Shown one piece after another: positions 17,108 through 26,857 of a DNA stretch of 64,000 nucleotides. The notes under the pieces were generated by a model. That model was not told the origin of the DNA, did not search any database, and worked only from the letters and a program-made list of their open reading frames with translations. This DNA comes from Bacteroidales bacterium (GTDB taxonomy: Bacteria > Bacteroidota > Bacteroidia > Bacteroidales > UBA932). The stretch is from NCBI GenBank assembly GCA_004554455.1, contig SFMG01000004.1, forward strand, positions 32,906-96,905, read 5' to 3'. A program made the translations under genes and the position numbers. The first letter of the stretch is position 1. Each line of letters opens with the position of its first letter.

Positions 17108-17738
17108 GAGATATATTATCGAATGCACCAGCCCGCAGGGTGAGGCCCTGGACTGGCTGCAGAAGCAGACGAACATACGCACCAACCACGCCCGTATGCT
17201 CTCCGGCCCGGTACAGGGTCGGTTCCTTAAAATGATTGTGGAGATGTGCGGCGCACGCCGGGTGCTGGAACTGGGCAGCTTTACCGGCTATTCGGGTATA
17301 TGCCTGGCCTCCGGACTGCCGGAGGACGGTCATCTGGACACGCTGGAAATCAACGACGAGCTGGAGGACCTGATTCTGGAGGGGTTCTCCAGGGCAGGGC
17401 TCCGGGAGAGGATCAGCCTGCACATAGGCGACTGCCTGGAAACGCTGAAGCGCTTCCGGGAAGAAGGCCGGGAACCATACGACCTGGTCTTCATAGATGC
17501 CAACAAGAGGGATTATCCCGAATATTACGAACTGGTGTTCGACCTCGTACGGCCCGGCGGCTGGATACTGGCCGACAATGTGCTCTGGGACGGGAAGGTC
17601 GTGCTGGACCCGCTGCCGCAGGACCGTCAGACCCTGGGCATAGACAGCTTCAACCGCAGGGTGGCCTCAGACCCCCGCGTCGAGTCGGTGATAATACCGA
17701 TTCGCGACGGCCTGAACCTCATACGCAAGCTTCAGTAA
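17094..17738 (+). CDS. SAM-dependent O-methyltransferase (catechol-OMT-like)
   Basis: A 214-residue class I methyltransferase of the O-methyltransferase family 3. The SAM-binding motif LELGSFTGYSG, the acidic residue in LDTLEIN, and the metal-binding DLVFIDANKRDYPEYYELV followed by GGWILADNVLWDGKV match the family. The substrate is unknown. It overlaps lptB by 14 nt, suggesting translational coupling, although no functional link to LPS export is established. Confidence 0.9.
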   Translation: MEAIERYIIECTSPQGEALDWLQKQTNIRTNHARMLSGPVQGRFLKMIVEMCGARRVLELGSFTGYSGICLASGLPEDGHLDTLEINDELEDLILEGFSRAGLRERISLHIGDCLETLKRFREEGREPYDLVFIDANKRDYPEYYELVFDLVRPGGWILADNVLWDGKVVLDPLPQDRQTLGIDSFNRRVASDPRVESVIIPIRDGLNLIRKLQ

Positions 17739-17762
17739 CGAAAGATTGCAGACTGTAAAATA

Positions 17763-19067
17763 TCACTGAACCCTTCCCAAGAACCAGCTGCGCACGTCGT
17801 CCCAACGGTAGTAAGGCCCTTCATAAGGGCTCAGGGCCGGAATGGATGTCTCGCGGCCGCTGTGCACGAACTTCACCAGCACATCGCCGGAGCGGTTGGA
17901 ATAAAAGACCATTATCAGATTGGCTCCCATAGTCATGTGGATGGAGGAGTTAAACACCGCGCTCGCGCCGACGGTAGGCAGCTGACGGTGGAAGCCCTCC
18001 GCACCCATAAGCGAAAGCAGAGGCATCAGCGAGGTGTCGTGCCCGAAACGCAGGGTGGCCACAGGGGCGTCCTCCTTCATTCTCCTGGCCGGACTTCCGC
18101 ATCCCGGAGCAGCACGGTACGCGGCGATTGCCGCATCCGCCTCAGCCACATAACTGACCAGAAGGGAATCCATACGGTGTATGCGCCAATCTCCGTTGGC
18201 GACGGAATTGCAGTGCCCGCCCCAGGTCTTGTCATTATAGGCCTCGTAAATCGTCCTGAACTCCTCGTCAGTAAAGACTGACATAAGGTCTATCCCGCTG
18301 TCAGGGGCATAGAGCGGCACCATAGAGCCGTTGGTGTAAATGAACTCGCAGAGCAGGTACCTGCTGCGTATCAGCTTCAGCGCCTTCTCCGGGTCGGTAA
18401 AGAGACGCCTGTAGAAAGGCTGCCAGAACTCATCATCCCAGGCCGCCTCCACCTCGAGACGGGCAGCGGCAGGCGCCTTCTTGACGGAATGGTTGTTCAC
18501 CAGGTAGGCATAGCAGGCCTCGCTGCTGTCAATGCTGTAGCGCAGGCGGGGACACTCCTCCGAGAGCGCCGAGGTGAAATTCTCCATGCTGTGGATGCAG
18601 CGCGGGACATAGCTGCAGAGCACATCGACACGTCCGCCGCGACTGAAGACCGGCTTCCAGCGCCTCGCCATATTCCTGGCTATGGTCCTGTGTTCCAGCG
18701 CGCCACGTTCGCTCAGGTCGCCATATACGCCGGCACGGCATATACTGTCGAGACGGTGGCAGTCGTCCAATATGCCCAGACCAAGCTCGCTGAGCAGGCC
18801 TGCGTCCGCAACGGGCTGCAGTGTGCGGACTATGTTCCAGAGATAGTCGCGATCCACGGGATAGCGGGAGCCGTGCCTGCCGTAGTGGCTGATATAGAAG
18901 GGCTTATATCCCTTTGGAGCAGGGGTCTCCGGGCCCTCGAGCGAAAAGTCGTAGTGACGGTAAACGCCGCGGAGCGAATCCCTGGATGTAAAAGTCTGGC
19001 CCTGCAGCAGGAGTGAAGCCGGCAGCAGGACCAGTGTAAGTAAAAACTTTCCGAACGCTTTCATCAA
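17763..19067 (-). CDS. Secreted histidine acid phosphatase (MINPP-like)
   Basis: A 434-residue exported phosphatase with a signal peptide (LLTLVLLPASLLLQGQ). The catalytic histidine motif YGRHGSRYP is near residue 60 and the proton-donor motif FGHDTSL near residue 330. This is clade 2 of the histidine phosphatase superfamily, related to multiple inositol-polyphosphate phosphatases; phytate or another phosphoester could be the substrate. It is the last gene of the DUF308-dnaG-metG operon, its ATGA start overlapping the metG stop by 4 nt. Confidence 0.85.
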   Translation of the reverse strand: MMKAFGKFLLTLVLLPASLLLQGQTFTSRDSLRGVYRHYDFSLEGPETPAPKGYKPFYISHYGRHGSRYPVDRDYLWNIVRTLQPVADAGLLSELGLGILDDCHRLDSICRAGVYGDLSERGALEHRTIARNMARRWKPVFSRGGRVDVLCSYVPRCIHSMENFTSALSEECPRLRYSIDSSEACYAYLVNNHSVKKAPAAARLEVEAAWDDEFWQPFYRRLFTDPEKALKLIRSRYLLCEFIYTNGSMVPLYAPDSGIDLMSVFTDEEFRTIYEAYNDKTWGGHCNSVANGDWRIHRMDSLLVSYVAEADAAIAAYRAAPGCGSPARRMKEDAPVATLRFGHDTSLMPLLSLMGAEGFHRQLPTVGASAVFNSSIHMTMGANLIMVFYSNRSGDVLVKFVHSGRETSIPALSPYEGPYYRWDDVRSWFLGRVQ

Positions 19068-21115
19068 CCTATCTCCGCACCATTGTTGAGAGCCTCGGCA
19101 GGGGTGATGAAACGCATCTTGCCGTCACCCTGACGGGCCATCAGTATCATACCCTTGGACTCTATGCCGCGTATCTTGCGGGGAGCCAGGTTGGCAAGAA
19201 TGCATATCTGTTTGCCCAGCATATCCTCAGGGCTGTAGTATTCGGCTATTCCGGAGACTATCACCCTCTTGTCGATACCAGTGTCAATGGTGAGTTTCAG
19301 AAGCTTGTCAGTCTTAGGCACCCTCTCGGCCTCCAGCACGGTGGCTGTCCTGATGTCCATTGCAGAGAAGTCCTCGAAGCTGACCTCGGCTTTCTGAGGG
19401 CTGACACGCTTCGCTTCCTCGGCCTTCGCAGCGGCCTCGCGCTCTGCCTTGATTGCGGCAAGGCGGTCGAGCTGCTTCTGTATGTCCGCGTCCTCCACCT
19501 TCGTGAAGAGCAGACGGGCCTCACCCAGCTGATGTCCCTCCGGGACTATGCCGTCCCTGCCCAGGTCCTCCCAGCTCAGGTCGAGTCCGAGCATCCCGCG
19601 CAGGGCCTCGCAAGCGAAAGGAGTGAAAGGCTCGAAGGCTATGGCCAGGTCGGCGCAAATCTGCAGGCAGACGTTGAGTATGCTTGCAGTGCGCTCCATA
19701 TCCGTCTTGGCAAGCTTCCAAGGCTCGGTGTCGGAGATATATTTGTTTCCCACGCGGGCCATCGACATCGCGTCCTTGAGCGCCTCGCGGAAATGGTAGC
19801 CCTCAATGTTCTTCTCCAGCGAAAGTCGCAGCTGCGGAATGGCGGCAAGCGCCTCGCGGTCGGCCTCCGTCATCTCTCCACGTGCCGGCACCTTGCCTCC
19901 GAAGTACTTGTGGGTCAGCACAAAAGCCCTGTTGACGAAGTTGCCGAATATGGCCACGAGCTCACTGTTGTTGCGGGACTGGAAGTCCTTCCAGCTGAAA
20001 TCGTTGTCCTTGGTCTCGGGAGCATTGGCCGTCAGGGTGTAGCGCAGGGCATCCTCCTTGCCCGGGAAGTCGCGCACATATTCGTGAGCCCACACGGCCC
20101 AGCCCCTGGAGGTGGAAATCTTCTCTCCCTCGAGGTTCAGGAACTCGTTGGACGGCACGTTGTCCGGCAGTATGAAGCCGTCGCCGTAGGCCTTGAGCAT
20201 AGACGGGAAGACTATGCAGTGGAAGACAATGTTGTCCTTGCCTATGAAGTGCACGAGTTTCGTGTCCTCCGACTTCCACCACTGCTCCCAGCTGTCCGGC
20301 AGCAATTCCATTGTATTGGATATATATCCTATAGGCGCATCGAACCAGACGTAGAGCACCTTGCCCTCTGCGCCCTCCACGGGCACCGGAACGCCCCAGT
20401 CGAGGTCTCTGGTGACGGCGCGCGGCTGCAGGCCTCCGTCCAGCCAGCTCTTCACCTGGCCATATACGTTCGGGCGCCACTCCTTGTGCCCTTCGAGTAT
20501 CCACTCGCGCAGCCACTGCTCGTAATCCTGCAGAGGCAGGTACCAGTGGGTGGTTTTCTTCTTCACCGGCTCCGCTCCGCTGAGCTTGGACTTGGGGTTT
20601 ATGAGCTCCTCGGGGCTGAGGGTGCATCCGCACTTCTCGCACTGGTCGCCGTAGGCATTCTCATTGCCGCACTTCGGGCAGGTGCCGACTATGTAACGGT
20701 CGGCGAGGAAGGTCTTTGCCTCCGGGTCGTAATACTGTTCGCTCTCCTTGCTTATGAACTTGCCTTCGTCATAAAGCTTGCGGAAGAAGGCGGACGCGTT
20801 CTGCTCGTGCACCTTGGAACTGGTGCGCCCGTAAATGTCGAAGTTTATGCCCAGGGCCTTGAAGCTTCCGTCGATTATGCCGTGATAGCGGTCAACTATG
20901 TCCTGTGGGCTGCAGCCCTGCTCGCGTGCCTTGATGGTGATAGGCACTCCGTGCTCATCGGAGCCGCAGACGAACAGCACCTCGCGTCCGCGCAGACGCA
21001 GATAGCGCACATAGATGTCGGCCGGGACATACACTCCTGCCAGGTGGCCGATGTGGACCGGCCCGTTTGCGTATGGCAGGGCTGCGGTCACTAAGGTTCT
21101 CTTGTAGTCTTTCAT
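19064..21115 (-). CDS. metG: Methionyl-tRNA synthetase
   Basis: A 683-residue class I synthetase. The HIGH motif appears as GPVHIGHLAG, the zinc knuckle as CPKCGNENAYGDQCEKCGC, and the KMSKS loop as EKISTSRGWAVW, a variant known in this enzyme group. An anticodon-binding helical domain follows, and then a lysine/alanine-rich linker to a C-terminal tRNA-binding OB domain (about 570-683, VSFEDFSAMDIRTATVLEAE). The start overlaps the dnaG stop by 4 nt. Confidence 0.96.
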   Translation of the reverse strand: MKDYKRTLVTAALPYANGPVHIGHLAGVYVPADIYVRYLRLRGREVLFVCGSDEHGVPITIKAREQGCSPQDIVDRYHGIIDGSFKALGINFDIYGRTSSKVHEQNASAFFRKLYDEGKFISKESEQYYDPEAKTFLADRYIVGTCPKCGNENAYGDQCEKCGCTLSPEELINPKSKLSGAEPVKKKTTHWYLPLQDYEQWLREWILEGHKEWRPNVYGQVKSWLDGGLQPRAVTRDLDWGVPVPVEGAEGKVLYVWFDAPIGYISNTMELLPDSWEQWWKSEDTKLVHFIGKDNIVFHCIVFPSMLKAYGDGFILPDNVPSNEFLNLEGEKISTSRGWAVWAHEYVRDFPGKEDALRYTLTANAPETKDNDFSWKDFQSRNNSELVAIFGNFVNRAFVLTHKYFGGKVPARGEMTEADREALAAIPQLRLSLEKNIEGYHFREALKDAMSMARVGNKYISDTEPWKLAKTDMERTASILNVCLQICADLAIAFEPFTPFACEALRGMLGLDLSWEDLGRDGIVPEGHQLGEARLLFTKVEDADIQKQLDRLAAIKAEREAAAKAEEAKRVSPQKAEVSFEDFSAMDIRTATVLEAERVPKTDKLLKLTIDTGIDKRVIVSGIAEYYSPEDMLGKQICILANLAPRKIRGIESKGMILMARQGDGKMRFITPAEALNNGAEIG

Positions 21116-23082
21116 ATTCTTCCTGTTTCTCTTTGCAAAATCCTGCGCTGCTCAGCCGTCTGCTTGATCTGGGCCAGCAGCTTCCTGACATCCGCGCCCG
21201 GCTTGGAGAGCTCTTCCCTCAGGCGCGTCTCCTCCTGTTCGAGCAGCTTGTCCCTGTAAAGCAGCAGGGCCTTCGGCACCCCTTTGAGGGCTATGGTCTG
21301 CTCCGAAGTTATGGACGCCAGCAGTTTCGTTCCCGTCACCTCGTGCCTGCGGGATGTCAGTGCCGCCACGCAAGCAGGGACGCGGGGATCCGTCTCGAGG
21401 ACCAGCTTACGCAGAATCTCATCCTGGTCCAGGCCCTCGTCATAATAATGGAAATAGGCCTCGTACGTGGCCTTGTACTCCGGCACCGTCAGAGCCAGTT
21501 CATCCTCAGCGAGCGAGGAGTCGATGAACTCCGCCACAGTCACCGGAGGATTGCTGTAGAAGCTGTGTCCGGCCGGGAAGGCCATCTCGATCAGCCCGTC
21601 ATTCAGGATGAACTCCAGCAGGCTCCGCTCCATAGGCTCCAGGGGCGAGGCGTTCTGCACCACGGCCACGGCTGCCGGCACAGCTTCCTTCTGCCCGGGA
21701 TTCTGTTCCCCGGCACTTCCCGTCTGTTCCTGCCGGCGGGCGCTGTTGTTCCTCTTCCACTCCTCCTCGGCAATGCGCTGCTTGGTCAGGTCCACCCTCT
21801 CCATAACCGAATTTCGGTCTATGGTCATCAGGTCCGAGCAGAAATCCGTATATACCGAGCGTTTCACCGGGTCCGGGATAAGCGCGATGGTGTCCGCGAT
21901 TTCATTTATGACCTGCGCCCTCTTCAGAGGGTCGTCCGCCGCCGCTTCCAGACTCAGTCCGGCCTTGAAGCGGATGAAGTCGGTGGCGTTGCGGCTTATA
22001 TAGCCCTTCACCTCCTCCAGACTGTGGGAACGGCAGTAGTCATCCGGATCCTTTCCGTCCGGCAGCAGCACCACCTTCACGTCCAGCCCCTCGCGGAGGG
22101 CGAGGTTTATACCCCTGTCCGCCGCCTTTATTCCCGCCGAGTCGCCGTCGTACACAATGACAAGGTTGTTGGTGAAGCGCCTTATCTTCCGCAGCTGCTC
22201 TATGGTAAGCGAGGTGCCGCAGGAGGCGACGGTGTTCGTCAGCCCCAGCTGGTGCATTGATATGACGTCTATATTGCCCTCCACCAGAATGCAGCAGTCC
22301 TCCTTCGCAATCGACGACTTCGCCTGAAAGAGGCCGTACAGACTGTTTTTCTTTATATATATCTCCGTCTCCGGAGAGTTTACGTATTTGCCTATCCCCC
22401 TATCCTTGAAGTCGGAGAAGAGAGTGCGGCCGCCGAAAGCAACGACTTTGCCGCTGTCGCTGTATATGGGGAATATGACCCTGTCGTGGAAGCGGTCATA
22501 TATCCTGTCGTCCGAAGTTTGAATGCATATACCTGCCTTGACGAGATATTCGGCCTTGTAGCCCTTTTCGGCAGCGGCGTTCAGTAGCGCCTGACGGTCC
22601 GACGGGCTCCAGCCAAGGCCGAAACGGCGTATGGTGTCGTCCTCCATTCCGCGGCTGCGGAAATAATTGTAGCCGACGGCCCTGCCCTCCCCTTCTTCCA
22701 GGCAGGAGGCGTAGAAGTTTGCGGCAAACTCGGAGGCGAGGTAAAGACTTTCGCGCTGCTGCCGCAGCCTTTTCACTTCGTCGCTCTCCTCCTCTTCCTG
22801 TATTTCCACGTGATATTTGGATGCCAGATAGCGTATGGCCTCGACATAGCTCATATTCTCGTGCTCCATCAGGAAATTGACGGCCGAGCCGCCCTTGTGG
22901 CAGCCGAAGCAGTAGTAGAAGCCCTTTGACGGAGTCACGGTGAAAGAAGGGGTCCTCTCACTGTGAAAAGGACAGCAGGCAACGTAGCTCGAGCCCCGCC
23001 TCTTCAATGACACGAAGTCCCCTATCACCTCCTCTACCTTGGTGAGGTCGAGGATTCTGTCAATGGTTTCCTGCGGAATCAT
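21112..23082 (-). CDS. dnaG: DNA primase
   Basis: A 656-residue replicative primase that lays RNA primers at the fork. The N-terminal zinc-binding domain CPFHSERTPSFTV with YYCFGCHKGG is complete. The RNA-polymerase core and TOPRIM domain follow, with the catalytic glutamate in ILVEGNIDVISM (commonly EGYMDV) and the metal pair in VIVYDGDSAGIKAADRG. The C-terminal 200 residues are the helicase-interaction region, with a Gln/Ala-rich stretch near 450-480. The start codon overlaps the DUF308 stop by 1 nt (TAATG). Confidence 0.96.
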   Translation of the reverse strand: MIPQETIDRILDLTKVEEVIGDFVSLKRRGSSYVACCPFHSERTPSFTVTPSKGFYYCFGCHKGGSAVNFLMEHENMSYVEAIRYLASKYHVEIQEEEESDEVKRLRQQRESLYLASEFAANFYASCLEEGEGRAVGYNYFRSRGMEDDTIRRFGLGWSPSDRQALLNAAAEKGYKAEYLVKAGICIQTSDDRIYDRFHDRVIFPIYSDSGKVVAFGGRTLFSDFKDRGIGKYVNSPETEIYIKKNSLYGLFQAKSSIAKEDCCILVEGNIDVISMHQLGLTNTVASCGTSLTIEQLRKIRRFTNNLVIVYDGDSAGIKAADRGINLALREGLDVKVVLLPDGKDPDDYCRSHSLEEVKGYISRNATDFIRFKAGLSLEAAADDPLKRAQVINEIADTIALIPDPVKRSVYTDFCSDLMTIDRNSVMERVDLTKQRIAEEEWKRNNSARRQEQTGSAGEQNPGQKEAVPAAVAVVQNASPLEPMERSLLEFILNDGLIEMAFPAGHSFYSNPPVTVAEFIDSSLAEDELALTVPEYKATYEAYFHYYDEGLDQDEILRKLVLETDPRVPACVAALTSRRHEVTGTKLLASITSEQTIALKGVPKALLLYRDKLLEQEETRLREELSKPGADVRKLLAQIKQTAEQRRILQRETGRI

Positions 23083-23666
23083 TACTGCTCGTCAATCCCC
23101 TGTTCCTGCTCCATCACCTTGCGCACCCTGCGGGCCGAAACCAGCTCGGAAATCGCGTAAAGCACCATTGCGCTGCCGCAGACATAACCCAGGGATGCCT
23201 GGAGAGCCTTGCCGCCGTCACTGAGCATAGCGTAGAGCAGGAAGCCGCCGCAGAGCACCACCAGCACAGGCAGCACGAAAGAGGCCGGCGAGAAGCGCAC
23301 AATCCTAAAGGCGCTTATCATTATAAAAATATGATATATCCCGAAAAGAAGTATCGCCAGGGCCAATATCACCCCGAACACGCCCACTATGAAACGGGCG
23401 GTCAGGAAGATGACCAGGCCGAGTACGAAGAAGACGATGGCGTTGGCTATCATCAGCGCCTTCTCCCGTTGCTCGTGCTTCTGCGCCAGGGCCCAGATCA
23501 GTTCCACAACCCCGGCGAGGGCCAGGGAAGCGCCGAAAATCTGCACGAACACGTCCAGGAACCTGTATCCCGCAACGGTCAGCAATATCACGAGCAGGCC
23601 GGTCACCAATGCGGCTGCGGCCCTGATTATTATGCTCTTTCTGCTTTTGAATCCGAATACTATCAT
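23082..23666 (-). CDS. DUF308 (HdeD-like) membrane protein
   Basis: A 194-residue integral membrane protein with six predicted hydrophobic helices in three pairs (for example LVTGLLVILLTVAGYRFL and VFGVILALAILLFGIYHIFI) and a short charged C-terminus. This is the DUF308/HdeD repeat architecture. Function in Bacteroidetes is unknown; the E. coli relative is linked to acid stress. It is the first gene of the operon with dnaG, metG and a phosphatase, downstream of a good -7 box. Confidence 0.8.
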   Translation of the reverse strand: MIVFGFKSRKSIIIRAAAALVTGLLVILLTVAGYRFLDVFVQIFGASLALAGVVELIWALAQKHEQREKALMIANAIVFFVLGLVIFLTARFIVGVFGVILALAILLFGIYHIFIMISAFRIVRFSPASFVLPVLVVLCGGFLLYAMLSDGGKALQASLGYVCGSAMVLYAISELVSARRVRKVMEQEQGIDEQ

Positions 23667-23698
23667 CGTATGTTCACTTTAAATGTTACACGAGCGTG

Positions 23699-23706
23699 CA
23701 AAGATA
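23699..23706 (-). promoter_or_regulatory. -7 box of the DUF308-dnaG-metG operon
   Basis: TATCTTTG on the minus strand, 32 nt before the DUF308 ATG and only 11 nt after the recQ stop, so the operon has its own promoter despite following recQ on the same strand. Confidence 0.65.
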
Positions 23707-23717
23707 GCACTTTAGGG

Positions 23718-25913
23718 CTAATTCGCCACCTCGCAAATGAATTTCAGCCTGACTATCCTGAGCTCCTCCTCGGAATAGACGTCCCCCAGTTCCTCGAGGG
23801 CCTCCTCCATGTGGTCGGTCTCGGCGGAACGGAAATAGTCGAAGATTTCCTCCACGTCATCCTCATCCATCATCTGGGATATGCAGTAGTCCAGATTGAG
23901 GCTGGTCCCGGAATAGACTATCGACTCCATTTCGTCTATCAGCTCCAGCAGGTCCTCATTGCGGGAGCGGGCGATGTCCTCCAGAGGCAGCTTGCGGTCG
24001 ATGGCGCGTATGATCTCCACCTTGTGGGCGGACTTGCTTTCGGTAGAGCGTATGACTATATCCTCCGGACGTTCTATCTCATTCTCTTCCACATACTTGC
24101 GTATCAGCGCAAGGAACTCCCCGCCGTACTTGCGGGCCTTGCCCTCGCCCACGCCCTGGCAGCGTTTGAGCTCCTCGGTAGTGAAAGGATAGAGTATGGA
24201 CATATCGTCGAGAGCCTGATCGCTGAATATGATCCACGGCTGGAGGCCTCTCTTGCGGGATACGGACTTGCGCAGGTCCTTGAGCAGGGCCAGCAGGGCC
24301 GGATCGCCCGCCTCCCCCGTCACCCTCGGAGCCTCGTCGTCATCGTCGTCATCCGACTGTCCCGTGAAGGAGCGCTCCTCGGTGAGCATAAGAGGCTGGT
24401 GGGACTCCAGGAAGGCGCGTCCCTCGTCCGTAACCGAAATCAGGCCGTAGGACTCGATCTCCTTGTCGAGCAGATGGAGTATCACGCCCTGATGTATCAC
24501 GCTGGACCAGAACTTGACGCTCCTGTCCTTGCCCATGCCGAAGAACGGAGAGAGATTGTGGTTGTAGGACTTGATCACCGAATTGGAAACGCCCGAAAGG
24601 ATGTTCGCAAGATGGTCCGTCTTGAAATGCTCAGGCATAGAGAGCACGAGCTCGATCACCATCTTCATCTCCTCGCTGCCGTCGAAACGCTTCTTAGGAT
24701 GCAGACAGTTGTCGCAGTTGCCGCAATTGTCCTTGCAGTAATCCTCGCCGAAATAGTTGAGCAGCATCTTGCGGCGGCACTGGTTGGACTCGGCGTAGGC
24801 CATCGTATCCCCCAGCAGCTGACGGCCTATCTCCTGCTCGGAAACCGGCTTGCCCTGCATGAACTTCTCCAGCTTCTGTATGTCCTTCTCGCTGTAATAT
24901 GTAAGGCATATACCCTCCTTTCCGTCGCGGCCGGCACGTCCCGTCTCCTGATAATAACCCTCCAGGCTCTTGGGGATATCGTAATGTATTACGAAACGCA
25001 CGTCCGGCTTGTCTATGCCCATGCCGAAGGCTATGGTCGCCACTATCACGTCCACGTCCTCGCGCAGGAAGCGGTCCTGGTTCTCGGCCCTGACTTTCGC
25101 ATCCAGGCCGGCGTGGTAAGGCAGCGCCCTGACGTCGTTGATGCTCAGGAAGGAAGCGAGCTCCTCCACCTTCTTGCGGCTAAGGCAATATATGATGCCT
25201 GAACGGCGCGGATGCTGGCGTATGAAGCGCACTATGTCCTTCTTCGGATCCGTCTTGTCCCTTATTTCATAATAGAGGTTGGGCCTGTCGAAGGAGGATT
25301 TGAACACACGTGCGTCGCTTATGCGCAGATTCTTCAATATGTCACTCTGCACCTTCGGGGTCGCCGTTGCCGTCAGTGCGATGAGCGGCGCCGGGCCTAT
25401 TTCGTCAACTATCGGACGTATCTTGCGGTATTCCGGGCGGAAGTCGTGCCCCCATTCGGAGATGCAGTGGGCCTCGTCTATGGCGTAGAAGGATATCTTT
25501 ATACCCTGGAGCAGGGCTATGTTCTCGGCCTTCGTGAGCGATTCCGGAGCCACGTACAGCAGCTTGGTCTTCCCGGAAATGAGATCGTCCTTGACCTCCT
25601 GTATCTTTGCCTTGGAAAGGGAGGAGTTGAGGAAATGGGCTATGCCCTCGTTCCCATCCTCCGTGAATCCCCGGATTGCATCGACCTGGTTCTTCATCAG
25701 GGCGATCAGCGGGGATATGACTATGGCAGTCCCTTCCATAACAAGTGCGGGAAGCTGGTAGCACAGGGATTTTCCTCCTCCCGTAGGCATCAGCACAAAG
25801 GCATTCCCTCCCGAAATGAGATGGCTTATTATGGCTTCCTGATCTCCCTTGAACGAGTCGTAACCGAAGAAATCTTTCAGCTTAGAATGCAGAGTAACAG
25901 AATCGGCTTCCAT
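23718..25913 (-). CDS. recQ: ATP-dependent DNA helicase RecQ
   Basis: A 731-residue superfamily 2 helicase for recombination and fork repair. Walker A MPTGGGKSLCYQLPA, DEAH box with aromatic-rich loop DEAHCISEWGHDFRPEY, and motif VI QETGRAGRDG are present. The RecQ zinc site CRRKMLLNYFGEDYCKDNCG is complete, followed by a winged-helix (RQC) domain, an acidic run DDDDDDE, an HRDC domain (about 540-610) and an extra C-terminal helical domain of about 100 residues that many RecQ proteins lack. It is divergent from the FKBP gene. Confidence 0.95.
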   Translation of the reverse strand: MEADSVTLHSKLKDFFGYDSFKGDQEAIISHLISGGNAFVLMPTGGGKSLCYQLPALVMEGTAIVISPLIALMKNQVDAIRGFTEDGNEGIAHFLNSSLSKAKIQEVKDDLISGKTKLLYVAPESLTKAENIALLQGIKISFYAIDEAHCISEWGHDFRPEYRKIRPIVDEIGPAPLIALTATATPKVQSDILKNLRISDARVFKSSFDRPNLYYEIRDKTDPKKDIVRFIRQHPRRSGIIYCLSRKKVEELASFLSINDVRALPYHAGLDAKVRAENQDRFLREDVDVIVATIAFGMGIDKPDVRFVIHYDIPKSLEGYYQETGRAGRDGKEGICLTYYSEKDIQKLEKFMQGKPVSEQEIGRQLLGDTMAYAESNQCRRKMLLNYFGEDYCKDNCGNCDNCLHPKKRFDGSEEMKMVIELVLSMPEHFKTDHLANILSGVSNSVIKSYNHNLSPFFGMGKDRSVKFWSSVIHQGVILHLLDKEIESYGLISVTDEGRAFLESHQPLMLTEERSFTGQSDDDDDDEAPRVTGEAGDPALLALLKDLRKSVSRKRGLQPWIIFSDQALDDMSILYPFTTEELKRCQGVGEGKARKYGGEFLALIRKYVEENEIERPEDIVIRSTESKSAHKVEIIRAIDRKLPLEDIARSRNEDLLELIDEMESIVYSGTSLNLDYCISQMMDEDDVEEIFDYFRSAETDHMEEALEELGDVYSEEELRIVRLKFICEVAN

Positions 25914-26018
25914 AGGGTTTTAATTTTCATCTAAGTTAGGAAATATTTTCTCGTAAGCAAATAAATTACGATATTTGCCGGACCCTGAAAACGAAACAAG
26001 TTTAAAACAGAAAGCATA

Positions 26019-26834
26019 ATGAAGACAATCAAAGCATTCGCAGCCTTCGCTGCAGCATCAATGGTTTTCGCATGCGCTCCAAAGGCAAACGTCCCTGAGG
26101 AGGGCGCACAGGAGGCAGCTCCCGTAAGCGAGAAGAACATCAAAGACCTCATCCCGAGCAAGGGCCAGATCGACTCCGTAAGCTACCTCATCGGTATCAA
26201 CTTCGGATACTTCATCAAGATGAACAACTTCGGAGAGGACCTCAACTACGCCCAGATCAAGAGGGGTATGATGGACTTCATCAACTCCAAGGGCTCTATG
26301 CAGGATCCTGACTTCAACAACCAGTTCAAGGTAAGCCCTGAGGAAATGAACACCCTCTTCAGCAGCTTTATCGCAAAGAGGCAGGAGTACAAGGCAGAGA
26401 AGAACAGACTCGACGGCGAGAAGTTCCTTGCAAAGAACAAGACCAAGGACGGCGTTCTCGTGACTGAGACCGGTCTCCAGTACAGGATCATTGCCGAGGG
26501 CGAAGGCGAGAAGATCGCTGCCAACGACACCGTATCCGTTTACTACACCGGCACCTTCATCGACGGTGAGGAATTCGACGCCCGCAAGGAAGAAGAGGGC
26601 ACCGACCCATTCGAGTTCACCGTCAAGAGCGGTTACGGCGGAGTCATCGCCGGCTGGGTTGAGGGACTTCAGCTTGCAAGCAAGGGCAGCGAGCTCGAGC
26701 TCTTCGTTCCAAGCGAGCTGGCTTACGGCAAGAACTCCTACAATATGGAGCCTAACAAGACCCTCATCTTCAAGATCAAGGTCGTTGACGTGAAGAAGTA
26801 CGTCGAGCCTGTAGTCGAGGAGACTGCTGAATAA
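26019..26834 (+). CDS. FKBP-type peptidyl-prolyl isomerase lipoprotein
   Basis: A 271-residue lipoprotein: signal peptide with lipobox MVFAC (lipidated Cys19), an N-terminal dimerisation helix region (FKBP_N, about 45-145), and a C-terminal FKBP domain (about 165-260) with NDTVSVYYTGTFIDGEEFD, AGWVEGLQLASKGS and LIFKIKVVDVKKY. This is the Mip/FkpA architecture, a periplasmic folding catalyst for envelope proteins. The DUF3127 gene follows 23 nt later in the same direction. Confidence 0.93.
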   Translation: MKTIKAFAAFAAASMVFACAPKANVPEEGAQEAAPVSEKNIKDLIPSKGQIDSVSYLIGINFGYFIKMNNFGEDLNYAQIKRGMMDFINSKGSMQDPDFNNQFKVSPEEMNTLFSSFIAKRQEYKAEKNRLDGEKFLAKNKTKDGVLVTETGLQYRIIAEGEGEKIAANDTVSVYYTGTFIDGEEFDARKEEEGTDPFEFTVKSGYGGVIAGWVEGLQLASKGSELELFVPSELAYGKNSYNMEPNKTLIFKIKVVDVKKYVEPVVEETAE

Positions 26835-26857
26835 GAACAATCTTCAAGTTCCAGACT

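Noticed and set aside
19532..21094. Long plus-strand open frame opposite metG, and similar long frames opposite the TonB receptors and M3 peptidase
   Set aside because: They are antisense shadows produced by GC-rich codon use; no start signals or protein-like composition, and the minus-strand genes are certain.
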